Shown one piece after another: positions 1-8,933 of a stretch of DNA of 64,000 nt. Positions within the stretch are counted from its first letter, which is position 1. Each line of letters opens with the position of its first letter. The DNA is from Romboutsia sedimentorum (GTDB lineage Bacteria > Bacillota > Clostridia > Peptostreptococcales > Peptostreptococcaceae): the NCBI RefSeq assembly GCF_030131845.1, contig NZ_JASKYM010000012.1, forward strand, positions 1 through 64,000, written 5' to 3'. A model generated the notes under the pieces. That model made no database searches. It was not told the DNA's origin and saw nothing but the letters and a program-made list of their open reading frames with translations. The position numbers and the translations under genes are program-made.

Positions 1-12
1 ACTCTTAAATAA
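1..12 (-). rRNA. 16S rRNA, first ~12 nt only
   Basis: On the minus strand the last bases of the window read TTATTTAAGAGT. This matches the start of a 16S rRNA just before the universal TTTGATCCTGGCTCAG stretch, which would lie off the left edge. Aligning AAGAGT with E. coli 16S positions 7-12 puts the mature 5' end near position 12. Only the edge is visible; the identification rests on this short match together with the typical rRNA leader and strong promoter just upstream. Confidence 0.75.
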
Positions 13-132
13 AAGTTTATCTAGGGCTCAGATACTGTTATATATCTGGCTTTATGTTTCTTGGTTGTTTCAAATTCTATAAATTAACCTACTGTTTAAT
101 TTTCAAAGTTCTTTTGTACTCCTCTTGAGTAC
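13..132 (-). other. rRNA operon leader (pre-16S)
   Basis: Between the promoter and the 16S start, the minus strand carries AACTTTGAAAATTAAACAG, the boxA-like/processing-stem sequence commonly seen before clostridial 16S genes. A perfect 6-bp hairpin (GTACTC...GAGTAC, 116-132) sits at the predicted transcript start. No ORF is present. This is untranslated pre-rRNA leader, probably with antitermination and RNase III processing signals. Confidence 0.7.
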
Positions 133-138
133 TTTATA

Positions 139-167
139 ATATTATCACGCCTAAAAAAATAAGTCAA
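139..167 (-). promoter_or_regulatory. rRNA operon promoter
   Basis: TTGACT (162-167), a 17-bp spacer and TAATAT (139-144) on the minus strand form a near-consensus housekeeping promoter about 150 nt before the 16S start. The predicted start is near 132. Strength and position fit a ribosomal RNA promoter. Confidence 0.75.
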
Positions 168-257
168 CACTTTTTATATTTTTTTGTAATAATTTGAAAA
201 TAATTAGTTCTTTCAAATATATATTAACCATTTATTTAATTTTAATTCATATTTTAT

Positions 258-300
258 ATAGCTAAATAATAGTATATTTTCAATACTATTATTTAGCTAT
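258..300. repeat. Perfect 18-bp inverted repeat at gene end
   Basis: Two perfect 18-bp arms (258-275 and 283-300) with a 7-nt loop overlap the stop codon of the glucosaminidase gene. The stem is AT-rich and no clear U-tract follows on either strand, so it may be a weak terminator or an mRNA 3'-end stabiliser between this gene and the rRNA promoter. Confidence 0.6.
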
Positions 301-935
301 AATTTACTATCTAGTTCTTGTAAATTATATTTTTCTATTAACTGTATTAACATATTTGCATACATCAACTCCCCTTTTTCATTTTTCTTAGTGCTATATC
401 CAGCATCTTGAAGAGCTTTTGCTTGTTTCTTATAGTCCCTAGCCTTAAACACTCCATTTTTTTCATATCGTTGATTCTCAACTAAAAATTTAGCATGATC
501 TTCTATAGAACTTTCTAAACTATCATATTTACGAAACTTAGCTTTTATTTTGTCATCATAATTTTCAGATGTTATTGCTTCTACATATTCACCTTTCCAA
601 CGACTATCAGCTTTTATTCCAAATAAGTTATTGCTATTTTTAGTTAATTCAGATTCTCCCCATCCTGATTCAAGTATTGCCTGTGCTATTGTTATTGATG
701 GGAATATTTCATATTGTCTATAACTTTTTTTAGCGCCCTTTTCTACTTTGTTTATAAAATCAATTTTACTATTCTCTGTATATATTTCTTTTGATTCATT
801 TGTATTTTTTATGTAATTAACTATATTTAAAATTACACTTATACTTATAATTACACAAACCACACTTCCAATTTTTTTAATATTTTTTTTCATTTTTTTA
901 TATCTGCCTAGATGTTTAAGCTTTTTTCTCCCCAT
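297..935 (-). CDS. Membrane-anchored N-acetylglucosaminidase (GH73)
   Basis: Predicted peptidoglycan hydrolase. A basic N-terminus is followed by one hydrophobic segment (about residues 23-42), giving a signal anchor with the enzyme outside the membrane. The rest is a FlgJ/LytG-type glucosaminidase domain: SITIAQAILESGWGES holds the expected catalytic Glu, and NNLFGIK is the usual second motif. At about 212 aa it is a single-domain enzyme with no SH3 or LysM repeats. The ATG at 935 is preferred because AGGAGG (941-946) lies 5 nt upstream; a GTG one codon earlier is too close. It is monocistronic between the pot operon and the rRNA operon. Expected role: wall turnover or septum cleavage. Confidence 0.85.
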   Translation of the reverse strand: MGRKKLKHLGRYKKMKKNIKKIGSVVCVIISISVILNIVNYIKNTNESKEIYTENSKIDFINKVEKGAKKSYRQYEIFPSITIAQAILESGWGESELTKNSNNLFGIKADSRWKGEYVEAITSENYDDKIKAKFRKYDSLESSIEDHAKFLVENQRYEKNGVFKARDYKKQAKALQDAGYSTKKNEKGELMYANMLIQLIEKYNLQELDSKL

Positions 936-1071
936 CACTTCCTCCTAATATTTTTCTACTATTATTATATTACTGTAATATAATAATATCTTCTATTGAT
1001 TTTTTTATTTCTATATTTATACGCAAAAATAACATTACATAGTATTTTAATGTCATTATATTTTTCCAATA

Positions 1072-1103
1072 AAAAAAGAGTAGAAATCTATCTACTCTTT
1101 TTT
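1072..1103 (-). terminator. Terminator of the pot operon
   Basis: A perfect 13-bp stem (1072-1084 with 1091-1103) and 6-nt loop lie immediately after the potD stop and end in a T-run on the minus strand. This is a textbook intrinsic terminator. Confidence 0.9.
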
Positions 1104-1105
1104 GT

Positions 1106-2158
1106 TTATTTAGATTTTAACTCAATCCACGCTCTATCATATATTTTTATATTTGAGCCTATATCTATAAAAGTTTCACTTTTCTCTAATATATCTTTTG
1201 ATGGATATGCTACTTTATTATCAGTTATTTCTTTATCCAATAATTTTAAAGCTCCTGTATTAGGTATAGAATAACCTATATACTCAGCATTTACTTTTGC
1301 ATTTTCCGGGTCTAATAAAAAGTTTATAAACATTTCAGATTCTTTTTTATTTTGAGCTGTTTTAGGTATACACATAGCATCTACCCATTTATTAGTACCT
1401 TCTTTAGGTATAGCGTATCTTAGATTTGGGTTTTGATCCATTAAAGTTACTGCATCTCCAGAGTAAATTATACCCATAGCTACTTCTTCAGCTAAAAGTC
1501 TATCCTTACCTTCATCATTTACATAAGCCATAACTAAATCTTTTTGTTTCATTAGAAGTTCTTTGGCTTCATTAACTTCTTTTGGATTAGTTGTATTGAT
1601 ACTATAACCTAATTTTTTCAAGGCAATTCCCATAGTATCTCTAACTGAATCAAACATCATTATATTACCCCTATATTTAGGGTTCCATAATATATCCCAA
1701 CTGTCTACAGGATCTTTTACCAACTTTGTATTATATAATATACCAAAAGTTCCCCACATATAAGGTACACTGTATTCATTATTTTTATCATATATAGGAT
1801 TTAAAAAACTTTTATCTATATATTCTAAGTTAGGTATACTTTTAAAATCTATTTTTTGAAGAAGATTTTCACTATTCATTTTTTCAACCATATAATCTGA
1901 TGGAAAAACTAAATCATAGTTAGTACTTCCACTTTTAACTTTTTGATACATCATTTCATTAGTATCATAGGTTTCATAAAGTACATCTATGCCAGTCTCA
2001 TCTTCAAACTTAGTTATAAGTTCTTCATCTATATAATCTCCGACATTATATACATTAAGAACCTTCGTCGAATCACTAGATTTGTTACATCCTGTCATCA
2101 TACCTATAATCAATGCACCTATAGTCAAAAGTGCTACTATTTTTTTAGATATATTCAT
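1106..2158 (-). CDS. potD: Spermidine/putrescine-binding lipoprotein PotD
   Basis: Substrate-binding protein of the polyamine ABC importer. The N-terminus has a lipoprotein signal with lipobox MMTGC (Cys near residue 24), so it is tethered outside the membrane. The body is the PotD/PotF periplasmic-binding fold, with VLNVYNVGDYIDEELITKFE at the start and a WDILW/KYRG segment. The 350-aa length is normal. It follows potC directly (stop and start share the 2158 region) and ends the operon. The polyamine specificity is inferred from family and operon, not from individual binding residues. Confidence 0.93.
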   Translation of the reverse strand: MNISKKIVALLTIGALIIGMMTGCNKSSDSTKVLNVYNVGDYIDEELITKFEDETGIDVLYETYDTNEMMYQKVKSGSTNYDLVFPSDYMVEKMNSENLLQKIDFKSIPNLEYIDKSFLNPIYDKNNEYSVPYMWGTFGILYNTKLVKDPVDSWDILWNPKYRGNIMMFDSVRDTMGIALKKLGYSINTTNPKEVNEAKELLMKQKDLVMAYVNDEGKDRLLAEEVAMGIIYSGDAVTLMDQNPNLRYAIPKEGTNKWVDAMCIPKTAQNKKESEMFINFLLDPENAKVNAEYIGYSIPNTGALKLLDKEITDNKVAYPSKDILEKSETFIDIGSNIKIYDRAWIELKSK

Positions 2159-2946
2159 TATTTATCACCTCTTACTATAGATTGCTTCTTATTAGATAGT
2201 AAAAGCAATCCTAAAACTGTAACAAACATTATAGTTGATAATGCGTTTATTTCAGGTTTTATACCTCTTCTAGCCATTCCATAGATTTCTATAGAAAGAT
2301 TACTAACTCCATTTCCTGTATTGAAAAAACTTATTATAAAATCATCTACAGACATAGTAAAGGCAATTAAAAACCCTGATACTATTCCAGGTTTAATTTG
2401 AGGTAATATTACTTTTCTAAGGGCATACATTGGAGTTGCTCCTAAATCTAGAGCTGCTTCTTCTATATTTTGAGGCATTTGCTTTATCTTAGGAAGCACC
2501 GATAATATAACATAAGGTATGTTAAACATTATATGAGCCAAAAGCATTGTAGTAAAACCAAACTCAATATTTATAAATGCGAATAAACTCATAAGTGCAA
2601 CTGCTGTTACTATATCTGGATTTAATACTGGAAGATAGTTAACATTTAAAATCAACTTTCTTCGTTTTGATTTCATCTTGTGTATACCGATAGCACTAAT
2701 AGTTCCTATAATTGTAGCTATTACAGATGAAAGTATTGCAACTACAATAGTATAATAAAGAGCACTCATAATACTTTCATTATGAATCAATCTTTCGTAC
2801 CACTTGAAAGTAAATCCGCCCCAGCGAGCCATTGATTTAGAATCATTGAAAGAAAATACAACTAGTGCAAATATTGGTGCATATAAAAATAAAAATACTA
2901 AAAATAAATATATATTAGAAACCCATTTCTTTAACTTTAAAATAAT
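2158..2946 (-). CDS. potC: Polyamine ABC permease PotC (apparent ATT start)
   Basis: Inner-membrane permease with the EAA-loop motif EEAALDLGATPMYALRKVIL that docks to PotA. The first in-frame ATG (2832) would remove the first transmembrane helix and the conserved YAPI...SFNDS segment. Both are encoded in frame upstream (IYLFLVFLFLYAPIFALVVF). No ATG, GTG or TTG precedes that segment after an in-frame TGA; the best start is ATT at 2946 (or 2943), about 9 nt after an AAGG purine stretch and overlapping the potB stop. The full reading gives about 262 aa, the normal PotC length. A sequencing error near the potB end is the alternative. Confidence 0.85.
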   Translation of the reverse strand: MILKLKKWVSNIYLFLVFLFLYAPIFALVVFSFNDSKSMARWGGFTFKWYERLIHNESIMSALYYTIVVAILSSVIATIIGTISAIGIHKMKSKRRKLILNVNYLPVLNPDIVTAVALMSLFAFINIEFGFTTMLLAHIMFNIPYVILSVLPKIKQMPQNIEEAALDLGATPMYALRKVILPQIKPGIVSGFLIAFTMSVDDFIISFFNTGNGVSNLSIEIYGMARRGIKPEINALSTIMFVTVLGLLLLSNKKQSIVRGDK

Positions 2947-3773
2947 AACCCACCGCCTTCTTTGTCAGATTCATCTTCGAATTTAGACATAACAGCCATA
3001 GATATAAGTATTACTATCATCATAAATATAGATACTGCAGACCCAAAGTTCCAATCACCTACTGTTGTGAATTGTTGTTCTATTAAATCTCCAAGTAGCA
3101 TAAACTTTCCTCCACCTAACAGTCTTGATATTGCAAATGTAGTAACAGCTGGCATAAATACCATTGTTATTCCAGATACAACCCCAGGCAAACTAAGAGG
3201 GAATATAACTTTAGTAAATACTTGCAAACTGTTAGCACCTAAATCACGCGCTGCATTAACTAAATCATCATCCATTTTTGATAATGAAGTGTATATTGGT
3301 AAGACCATAAATGGTAAAAAATTGTAAACCATACCAAGCAATATTGCAAAATTAGTATATAATATTGCTACTGGCTCTACTCCAAATATACCTAAGAATG
3401 AATTTAGCAATCCATTTTTACCAAGTATAGCTACCCATGCATATGTTCTTAAAAGAAAATTCATCCACATAGGAAGTATGAATAGTAATATCAACGTTCC
3501 TCTTTTACTTATATGTGCTTTTGAAATTATATAAGCTACTGGGTATCCAACTATAAGGCATATTAAAGTTGATGCTCCAGCTAACATAATAGATCTAAAG
3601 AATACTTTTAAGTATATCGGATCCATTAATTCTTTATAGTTTGCTAAAGAAAATACTTGTTTTCCATCTACTTCTACTGTAAAACTAAAAATCACTACTA
3701 ATATTAAAGGGATTATTATAAATATCGCACTCCATATAACATATGGATATGCTAAGATAGATTTTTTCTTCAT
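2937..3773 (-). CDS. potB: Polyamine ABC permease PotB
   Basis: Second permease of the spermidine/putrescine importer, 278 aa with six predicted membrane helices. It carries the EAA-like cytoplasmic loop NAARDLGANSLQVFTKVIFP and a typical first helix after MKKKSILAYPYVIW. It begins 1 nt after potA ends and overlaps the extended potC reading by about 10 nt, so translation is probably coupled through potA-potB-potC-potD. The acidic, Gly-rich C-terminus (DKEGGGLLF) is unremarkable. Confidence 0.93.
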   Translation of the reverse strand: MKKKSILAYPYVIWSAIFIIIPLILVVIFSFTVEVDGKQVFSLANYKELMDPIYLKVFFRSIMLAGASTLICLIVGYPVAYIISKAHISKRGTLILLFILPMWMNFLLRTYAWVAILGKNGLLNSFLGIFGVEPVAILYTNFAILLGMVYNFLPFMVLPIYTSLSKMDDDLVNAARDLGANSLQVFTKVIFPLSLPGVVSGITMVFMPAVTTFAISRLLGGGKFMLLGDLIEQQFTTVGDWNFGSAVSIFMMIVILISMAVMSKFEDESDKEGGGLLF

Positions 3774-3774
3774 G

Positions 3775-4818
3775 TTAGTTTTTCTCTTTTCTCATTATAT
3801 GGATATCTTCTGGATATATATCCATGCCTAGTTGTGAACCGACTTCTGCATTTTTAGTGTTGTGAAGTATCCACTTTCTATCATTTTCTTTCACTTCTAT
3901 TTCGTAATGAACTCCTTTAAATACTGTAGATGTAACTATTCCCTTTAACATGCCGTGTTGTGGTTCAACCATTTTAATATCTTCTGGTCTTATTACAACT
4001 TCAATATTTTCATTTTTTTCAAAACCTTTATCTACACAATCAAACTTAGTATTACAAAACTCTACTTTAAAGTCTTCATGCATTATTCCATCAAATATAT
4101 TACTTTCTCCTATAAATCTAGCTACAAATGAGTTTTCAGGTTCATTATATATATCTTGCGGACTTCCCATTTGTTGTATTTTACCTTTATTTATTACTAT
4201 TATTGTATCCGACATGCTAAGAGCTTCTTCTTGGTCATGAGTTACAAATATAAATGTTATTCCAAGTTTTTGTTGCATTCTCTTTAACTCTAATTGCATT
4301 TCTTGTCTTAATTTTAAGTCCAAGGCTCCTAAAGGTTCATCTAATAAAAGAACTTTTGGTTCATTAACTAAAGCTCTCGCTATAGCTATTCTTTGTTGTT
4401 GACCTCCACTTAAAGAATCAACTTTTCTATTTTCTTTGCCTTCTAGTGCAACTAGCTTTAACATTTCTCTTACTTTTTTATCTATTTGATCTTTAGGCAT
4501 TTTCTTTATTTTTAGCCCAAAAGCAATATTTTCATATACATTCATATGTGGAAATAAAGCATACTTTTGGAATACTGTATTTACTGGTCTTTGATGTGGC
4601 GAAAGGTTACTTATATTCTTTTCTTCAAATAAAACTTTTCCATCATCTGCATATTCAAATCCAGCTATTATCTTTAATATCGTAGTTTTCCCACATCCAC
4701 TTGGTCCTAGAAGTGTAAAAAACTCATTTTTCTTTATATCTAATGATAAATTATCTAAAACTGTTAAATCATCATATGTTTTAGATAGATTTTTTAATTC
4801 TATTATATTTTCGCTCAA
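3775..4818 (-). CDS. potA: Polyamine ABC ATPase PotA
   Basis: Energy-coupling ATPase of the polyamine importer, 347 aa. It shows Walker [10 protein letters not shown] (about 38-46), a Q-loop near Gln84, the signature LSGGQQQR (about 136-143), Walker B VLLLDEP (about 156-162) and the H-loop FVTHDQEEA. The C-terminal third is a TOBE-type regulatory domain ([10 protein letters not shown]). It is the first transporter gene after the XRE regulator, 17 nt away, so it is probably co-transcribed with it. Confidence 0.95.
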   Translation of the reverse strand: MSENIIELKNLSKTYDDLTVLDNLSLDIKKNEFFTLLGPSGCGKTTILKIIAGFEYADDGKVLFEEKNISNLSPHQRPVNTVFQKYALFPHMNVYENIAFGLKIKKMPKDQIDKKVREMLKLVALEGKENRKVDSLSGGQQQRIAIARALVNEPKVLLLDEPLGALDLKLRQEMQLELKRMQQKLGITFIFVTHDQEEALSMSDTIIVINKGKIQQMGSPQDIYNEPENSFVARFIGESNIFDGIMHEDFKVEFCNTKFDCVDKGFEKNENIEVVIRPEDIKMVEPQHGMLKGIVTSTVFKGVHYEIEVKENDRKWILHNTKNAEVGSQLGMDIYPEDIHIMRKEKN

Positions 4819-4835
4819 TTATTAACACCTCTTTC

Positions 4836-5375
4836 CTAAAATGACGGCGGGGTACTAACCCAAATTACTTTTGCAGTTGTTTTGCCTGCATTTGATATAT
4901 AATGATTCGCCCTTGGTTTAAAATAGAAACTTTCACCTTTTCTCACTTTATTTTTTTTATCTCCTATATAAACATATACAGATCCCGTCAATACATAACC
5001 GAATTCCTCACCTTCATGAGGTTTTTCTTCTTTATATTGCCCACCTGGATATAAAGTTATTATTACAGGTTCCATTTCATTTTTTTGAGAATTTGGTATC
5101 AACCATTTAAAAGTATATTTTAAATCTTCGTCCTCAGTCTCAAACATATCCTCTTTTGTGAATGAAATTCTTTCATCATCTATTTCATTAAAAAACTCCC
5201 TTAGATTTGTACCTAATATTTCAAGTATATCTATAAGGGTAGCTATGGATGGTGAAGTTAAATTATTTTCTAATTGAGATATAAATCCTTTTGATAATTC
5301 ACATCTATTGGCCAGTTCTTCTTGAGTTAGTTGCTTTTCTATTCTCATTCGTTTTATTTTCTCACCAATTTCCAC
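4836..5375 (-). CDS. XRE-family regulator with cupin domain (PuuR-like)
   Basis: DNA-binding regulator, probably of the polyamine uptake operon it heads. Residues about 3-58 form an XRE helix-turn-helix (IEKQLTQEELANRCELSKGF). The C-terminal half is a small cupin (PHEGEEFGYVLTGSVYVYIG), the usual ligand-sensing module in PuuR-like proteins. The GTG at 5375 is chosen because AGGAGGTG (5381-5388) lies 5 nt upstream; longer readings run through this site. About 179 aa, normal for the family. A perfect palindrome in the upstream promoter region suggests autoregulation. The sensed ligand is inferred to be a polyamine. Confidence 0.88.
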   Translation of the reverse strand: MEIGEKIKRMRIEKQLTQEELANRCELSKGFISQLENNLTSPSIATLIDILEILGTNLREFFNEIDDERISFTKEDMFETEDEDLKYTFKWLIPNSQKNEMEPVIITLYPGGQYKEEKPHEGEEFGYVLTGSVYVYIGDKKNKVRKGESFYFKPRANHYISNAGKTTAKVIWVSTPPSF

Positions 5376-5407
5376 AATTCCACCTCCTATTTTTTTGTTA
5401 TTATAAC

Positions 5408-5422
5408 TAAACAATATGTTTA
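5408..5422. promoter_or_regulatory. Palindromic operator upstream of XRE regulator
   Basis: TAAACA-ATA-TGTTTA is a perfect 15-bp palindrome. It lies just upstream of a minus-strand TATAAT (5400-5405), where the promoter spacer would be. A related half-site TGTAAACA follows within 20 bp. The position fits autorepression by the XRE-cupin protein; the binding protein is inferred. Confidence 0.5.
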
Positions 5423-5751
5423 AAATATGTAAACAACAAAACCTATTATATAAAATTTGGCACTATAATTCAAGAGTTTTTAAATATTTTTTATTTTTTA
5501 TTTATAGTGTTAATTCTAGTATTTTAAAGAGTTTGTACTAGTTGATCAATTATATGTGTTTATATTAATATTAAAAAAGTTTAGTATGTCTAATTTTTAT
5601 AAATCAATTTTCAATTTATATAAATTACTTTTTATATTAATTTAATTTCACATTATTTAGATTTTTTATAATCTAAATTACCAAAATAAAGTTTATAATT
5701 ATAAATATAACTTCTACACAATGTAGATTTTTTATACTACGTTATTGTATA
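5423..5751. other. AT-rich intergenic region, no gene seen
   Basis: About 330 bp between the XRE gene and the end of the iron-operon terminator. It holds only short AT-rich dyads, for example TTTAGATT...AATCTAAA near 5656-5680. No supported ORF or RNA gene. Confidence 0.5.
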
Positions 5752-5783
5752 AAAATAGCACCTCTACAAAGAGATGCCATTTT
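5752..5783 (-). terminator. Terminator of the iron-uptake/MATE operon
   Basis: A 13-bp stem (5752-5764 with 5771-5783, two G-U pairs) and 6-nt loop overlap the MATE stop codon and run into T-rich sequence on the minus strand. Confidence 0.85.
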
Positions 5784-7107
5784 TAAATTCTTTTATTAAA
5801 AATAAAATTACTATTATCACTGCAAGTATATCTGCTATTGGTTGTGATATCCATACTCCATCTAACTTCCATATTTTTGGTAAAATCAAAACTAATGGCG
5901 CTAATATTATAAACTGTCTAAGTAAAGTTAAAAACATAGACTTCTTAGTTTTTCCAACCGATTGAAAATATACTGGACCAACTATAGCTATTCCCACGAT
6001 CGGAAGTGCAAATAAATTTATGTTTATTCCTTTTATAGCTAGTTTTATAAGCTCTTCATCTTCGGTAAATATTCCTATGAAAAATTCAGGGAATATTTTA
6101 ATAGCCAAAAATCCAAAAGTTAAAATTCCTACAGACATTATCATAGCTAAAATTAGCGTTTTTTTAGCTCTATCATGCTGTTTAGCTCCATAGTTATAAG
6201 CTATTATAGTTTGCATACCTTGGCTTAATCCAAATACAGGCATCATAAATAAAAGCACTATAGATGTGATTGCCGTCATAGCTCCTATAGCAAGGTCCCC
6301 TCCATATACTCTAAGCGCCGTATTTGACAATACGTGTATTAAACTAGTTGTAAGTTCCATAGCAAAAGGTGCTAACCCTACTGCAATAATAATTTTTACT
6401 ATTTTAAAATCTAGCTTAAGGTTATGCCTGTGTAATTTTAAAATAGATTTACCTTTTATAAAGTAGGTAAATACCCATATAGATATTATTATCTGAGATA
6501 TTACAGTTGCTATAGCAGCACCTTTTATACCTAGTCCAAAAACAAATATAAATATCGGGTCTAAAATAAGATTTAGTATACATCCTACTACCATAGTTTT
6601 GGCTGCTAACTTAGGATTTCCTTCCGACCTTATAGCATTGTTCAAAGAAAATGATATTAAATTAAATGGCGTTCCTATATAAATAATACCTATATAATCT
6701 CTTGCATAAGAAATTGTATGTTTGCTTGCTCCAAACAAATAAAGTATCTTATCCATAAATAAAGTTCCAACTATCATTATTATCAAAGAGATAATAATAA
6801 CTAGGACAAAGGTGTTTCCTAAAACTTTCTCAGCTTCATTTTTATTGCGTTGCCCAAGTTTTATAGATATATTGGTACTTCCTCCAACTGCAATTAACAC
6901 TCCAAAGCCTACTATTAATGTAAATATTGGCATAGTTACTCCAAGACCTGATATAGCTAAAGCTCCTACCCCTTCAATAGATCCTATAAATGCTCGATCC
7001 ACAGTATTATATAAAGAAGTAACCATCATTGCAATTATTGCAGGTATTGAGTATTTTATTAGTAAAGTCTCTATCTTTTCACTTTTTAAAGCCTCTTGAT
7101 TTTCCAT
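5764..7107 (-). CDS. MATE family efflux transporter
   Basis: Na+- or H+-coupled exporter of the MATE/MepA type, 447 aa with about 12 membrane helices in two similar halves. The opening (LLIKYSIPAIIAMMVTSLYN) and the internal DRAFIG segment are family hallmarks. The substrate cannot be read from sequence. It begins only 11 nt after the siderophore ATPase stop, with no terminator between, so it is probably the last gene of that iron-responsive operon. The ribosome binding site is weak (GGTGAAAA). Possible roles are export of a siderophore or a toxic compound under iron limitation; that link is inference. Confidence 0.9.
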   Translation of the reverse strand: MENQEALKSEKIETLLIKYSIPAIIAMMVTSLYNTVDRAFIGSIEGVGALAISGLGVTMPIFTLIVGFGVLIAVGGSTNISIKLGQRNKNEAEKVLGNTFVLVIIISLIIMIVGTLFMDKILYLFGASKHTISYARDYIGIIYIGTPFNLISFSLNNAIRSEGNPKLAAKTMVVGCILNLILDPIFIFVFGLGIKGAAIATVISQIIISIWVFTYFIKGKSILKLHRHNLKLDFKIVKIIIAVGLAPFAMELTTSLIHVLSNTALRVYGGDLAIGAMTAITSIVLLFMMPVFGLSQGMQTIIAYNYGAKQHDRAKKTLILAMIMSVGILTFGFLAIKIFPEFFIGIFTEDEELIKLAIKGININLFALPIVGIAIVGPVYFQSVGKTKKSMFLTLLRQFIILAPLVLILPKIWKLDGVWISQPIADILAVIIVILFLIKEFKNGISL

Positions 7108-7118
7108 TTTTTCACCAT

Positions 7119-7907
7119 TTATACCATATCATAAGTTATACATACTGGCCTTTGAGTTCTAGGGTCTTTAACTATTTCTGCGTCTATATTAAATAATTCC
7201 CTAAGATTTTCTTTTGTCATAACTTTATCCGCGCTACCTTCGCAAACTACACTTCCTTTTTTAACGCCTATCATATGGTCTGCAAATCTAGCTGCATTAT
7301 TAAGTTCATGTATAACCATAACTATGGTTCTTCCTTCTTTTTTGTTTAAGTTTTCTAATAACTTTAATATCTCTAATTGATGAGCTAGGTCTAAATAAGT
7401 TGTTGGTTCATCTAATAAAAGTATATCTGTTTCTTGAGCTAGGGCCATAGCTATCCAAGCTCTTTGTCTTTGACCTCCTGATAAATCATCAATATCTCTA
7501 TCTTTAAATTCAAGTATCCCCGTTACTTCTAAAGCCCATTTTACTATATCTTTATCTTCTTTCTTAGATTTTCCAAATCCACTTTGATGAGGAAATCTTC
7601 CATAAGATATAAGTTCCTCTACAGTTAATCCACTTGGAGCTTGAGGACTTTGAGGGAGTACCGCCATTTCTTTTGCAAGATCCTTTGGATTTTGGGTATG
7701 AATGTCTTTTTCATTCACATAAATATTTCCACTTTTAGGATTTATAATTCTACCTATAGTTTTTAATATTGTAGATTTACCACATCCATTTGCTCCGATT
7801 ATGGTAGTTATCTTACCTTTAGGTATACTTAAATTAAGATTTTTTACAATATCTATATTTCCATAACTTATGTTCAAATTTTTTGTAGTTATACAGTTCA
7901 TGCTCAT
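7119..7907 (-). CDS. Iron-siderophore ABC transporter ATPase (FepC/FecE type)
   Basis: ATPase of a ferric-siderophore importer, about 260 aa. It carries Walker A GANGCGKST (about 38-46), signature LSGGQRQR, Walker B ILLLDEP and the H-loop VIHELNNA. The phrase TYLDLAHQLEIL is typical of the FepC/FhuC group. Two ATGs lie two codons apart; the second (7901) has better spacing from AGAGG, so the protein may start MNCITTKN. It follows the second permease by 9 nt. Confidence 0.92.
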   Translation of the reverse strand: MSMNCITTKNLNISYGNIDIVKNLNLSIPKGKITTIIGANGCGKSTILKTIGRIINPKSGNIYVNEKDIHTQNPKDLAKEMAVLPQSPQAPSGLTVEELISYGRFPHQSGFGKSKKEDKDIVKWALEVTGILEFKDRDIDDLSGGQRQRAWIAMALAQETDILLLDEPTTYLDLAHQLEILKLLENLNKKEGRTIVMVIHELNNAARFADHMIGVKKGSVVCEGSADKVMTKENLRELFNIDAEIVKDPRTQRPVCITYDMV

Positions 7908-7916
7908 TACCTCTTT

Positions 7917-8930
7917 CTAATTTGATAACATTAAATAAATAAAATACGGTACTCCTATTATAGAAACAACTATTCCTACAGGTATCTCTATAGGAGCTAA
8001 TAAATTTCTTGAGATTGTATCTGAAATCAACAGCATTAATGTACCTATAAGTGCAGCTGTTGGTATAAGCTTTTTATGCTTAGGCCCTACTAATTTTCTA
8101 GCTATGTGAGGTGAAACCAGTCCTAAAAATGAAATACTTCCAGCTACTGATGTTGCAACCCCGGATAGTATAACAGCATATATTATTAATTTTCTTCTTT
8201 CTCTCTCAACTTTTATACCCAATCCGGTAGATATTTCATCACCTAAATTAAGTACATCTAAATATCTTGCTTTATAAATAGTCAATATCATAAACAATAA
8301 TATAAAAGGTAGTACTGCTATTACATATTTCCAGCTACTTCCCCATATACTACCCGCTGTCCATGCCATTACTCTATTAAATTCTTGTGTTGTAAACTTT
8401 AACTGAAATATTGTTAAAATAGATGTAAATGCTATATTTATACCTATCCCAATTAGTAACAATCTAGATGAGCTAATGCCATCTTTCCATGCAAGTATGT
8501 ATATTAAAAATGCTCCAAATAATGCTCCACAAAGTGCAACTATTGGCATTGTAAATATAGTCAAGTTGCTTATCCCGTCATACACATTTCCATTCATAAA
8601 ATAAATATATATTACTACAAATAATGCTGCACCTGAGTTTATACCTAATATACCCGAGTCTGCTAGGTCATTTTTTGTAACACCTTGAAGTATTGTTCCT
8701 GCTATTGCTAATGCACTACCTACTAATATACCTATAACAATTCTTGGTAATCTCAATTTAAATATAGCAATTTCATAGTTTCTTTGCCCTTGTCCAAATA
8801 ATGTTTTTATAACATCTTTAGGACTTATTGCAAATGAACCTAAGTTTAAACTAACTAAAAACGTTATAAATATTAAAGCCAGCAATATAACACTTATAAG
8901 TATAAATTTCTTATTTTTATTTATCTTCAT
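7917..8930 (-). CDS. Iron-siderophore ABC permease (FecCD family)
   Basis: Membrane permease of the ferric-siderophore importer, 337 aa with about 9-10 hydrophobic segments. It shows family sequences LRLPRIVIGILVGSALAIAG, GILGINSGAA, a conserved GxxxPHIARK stretch (LGLVSPHIARKLVG) and the RNLLAPIEIPVGI C-terminus. It is paired with the homologous permease 3 nt upstream, and the two probably form a heterodimer. Confidence 0.93.
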   Translation of the reverse strand: MKINKNKKFILISVILLALIFITFLVSLNLGSFAISPKDVIKTLFGQGQRNYEIAIFKLRLPRIVIGILVGSALAIAGTILQGVTKNDLADSGILGINSGAALFVVIYIYFMNGNVYDGISNLTIFTMPIVALCGALFGAFLIYILAWKDGISSSRLLLIGIGINIAFTSILTIFQLKFTTQEFNRVMAWTAGSIWGSSWKYVIAVLPFILLFMILTIYKARYLDVLNLGDEISTGLGIKVERERRKLIIYAVILSGVATSVAGSISFLGLVSPHIARKLVGPKHKKLIPTAALIGTLMLLISDTISRNLLAPIEIPVGIVVSIIGVPYFIYLMLSN

Positions 8931-8933
8931 AAT

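Noticed and set aside
2158-2832. Short PotC starting at the first ATG
   Set aside because: It would lack the first transmembrane helix and conserved SFN region that are plainly encoded in frame just upstream.
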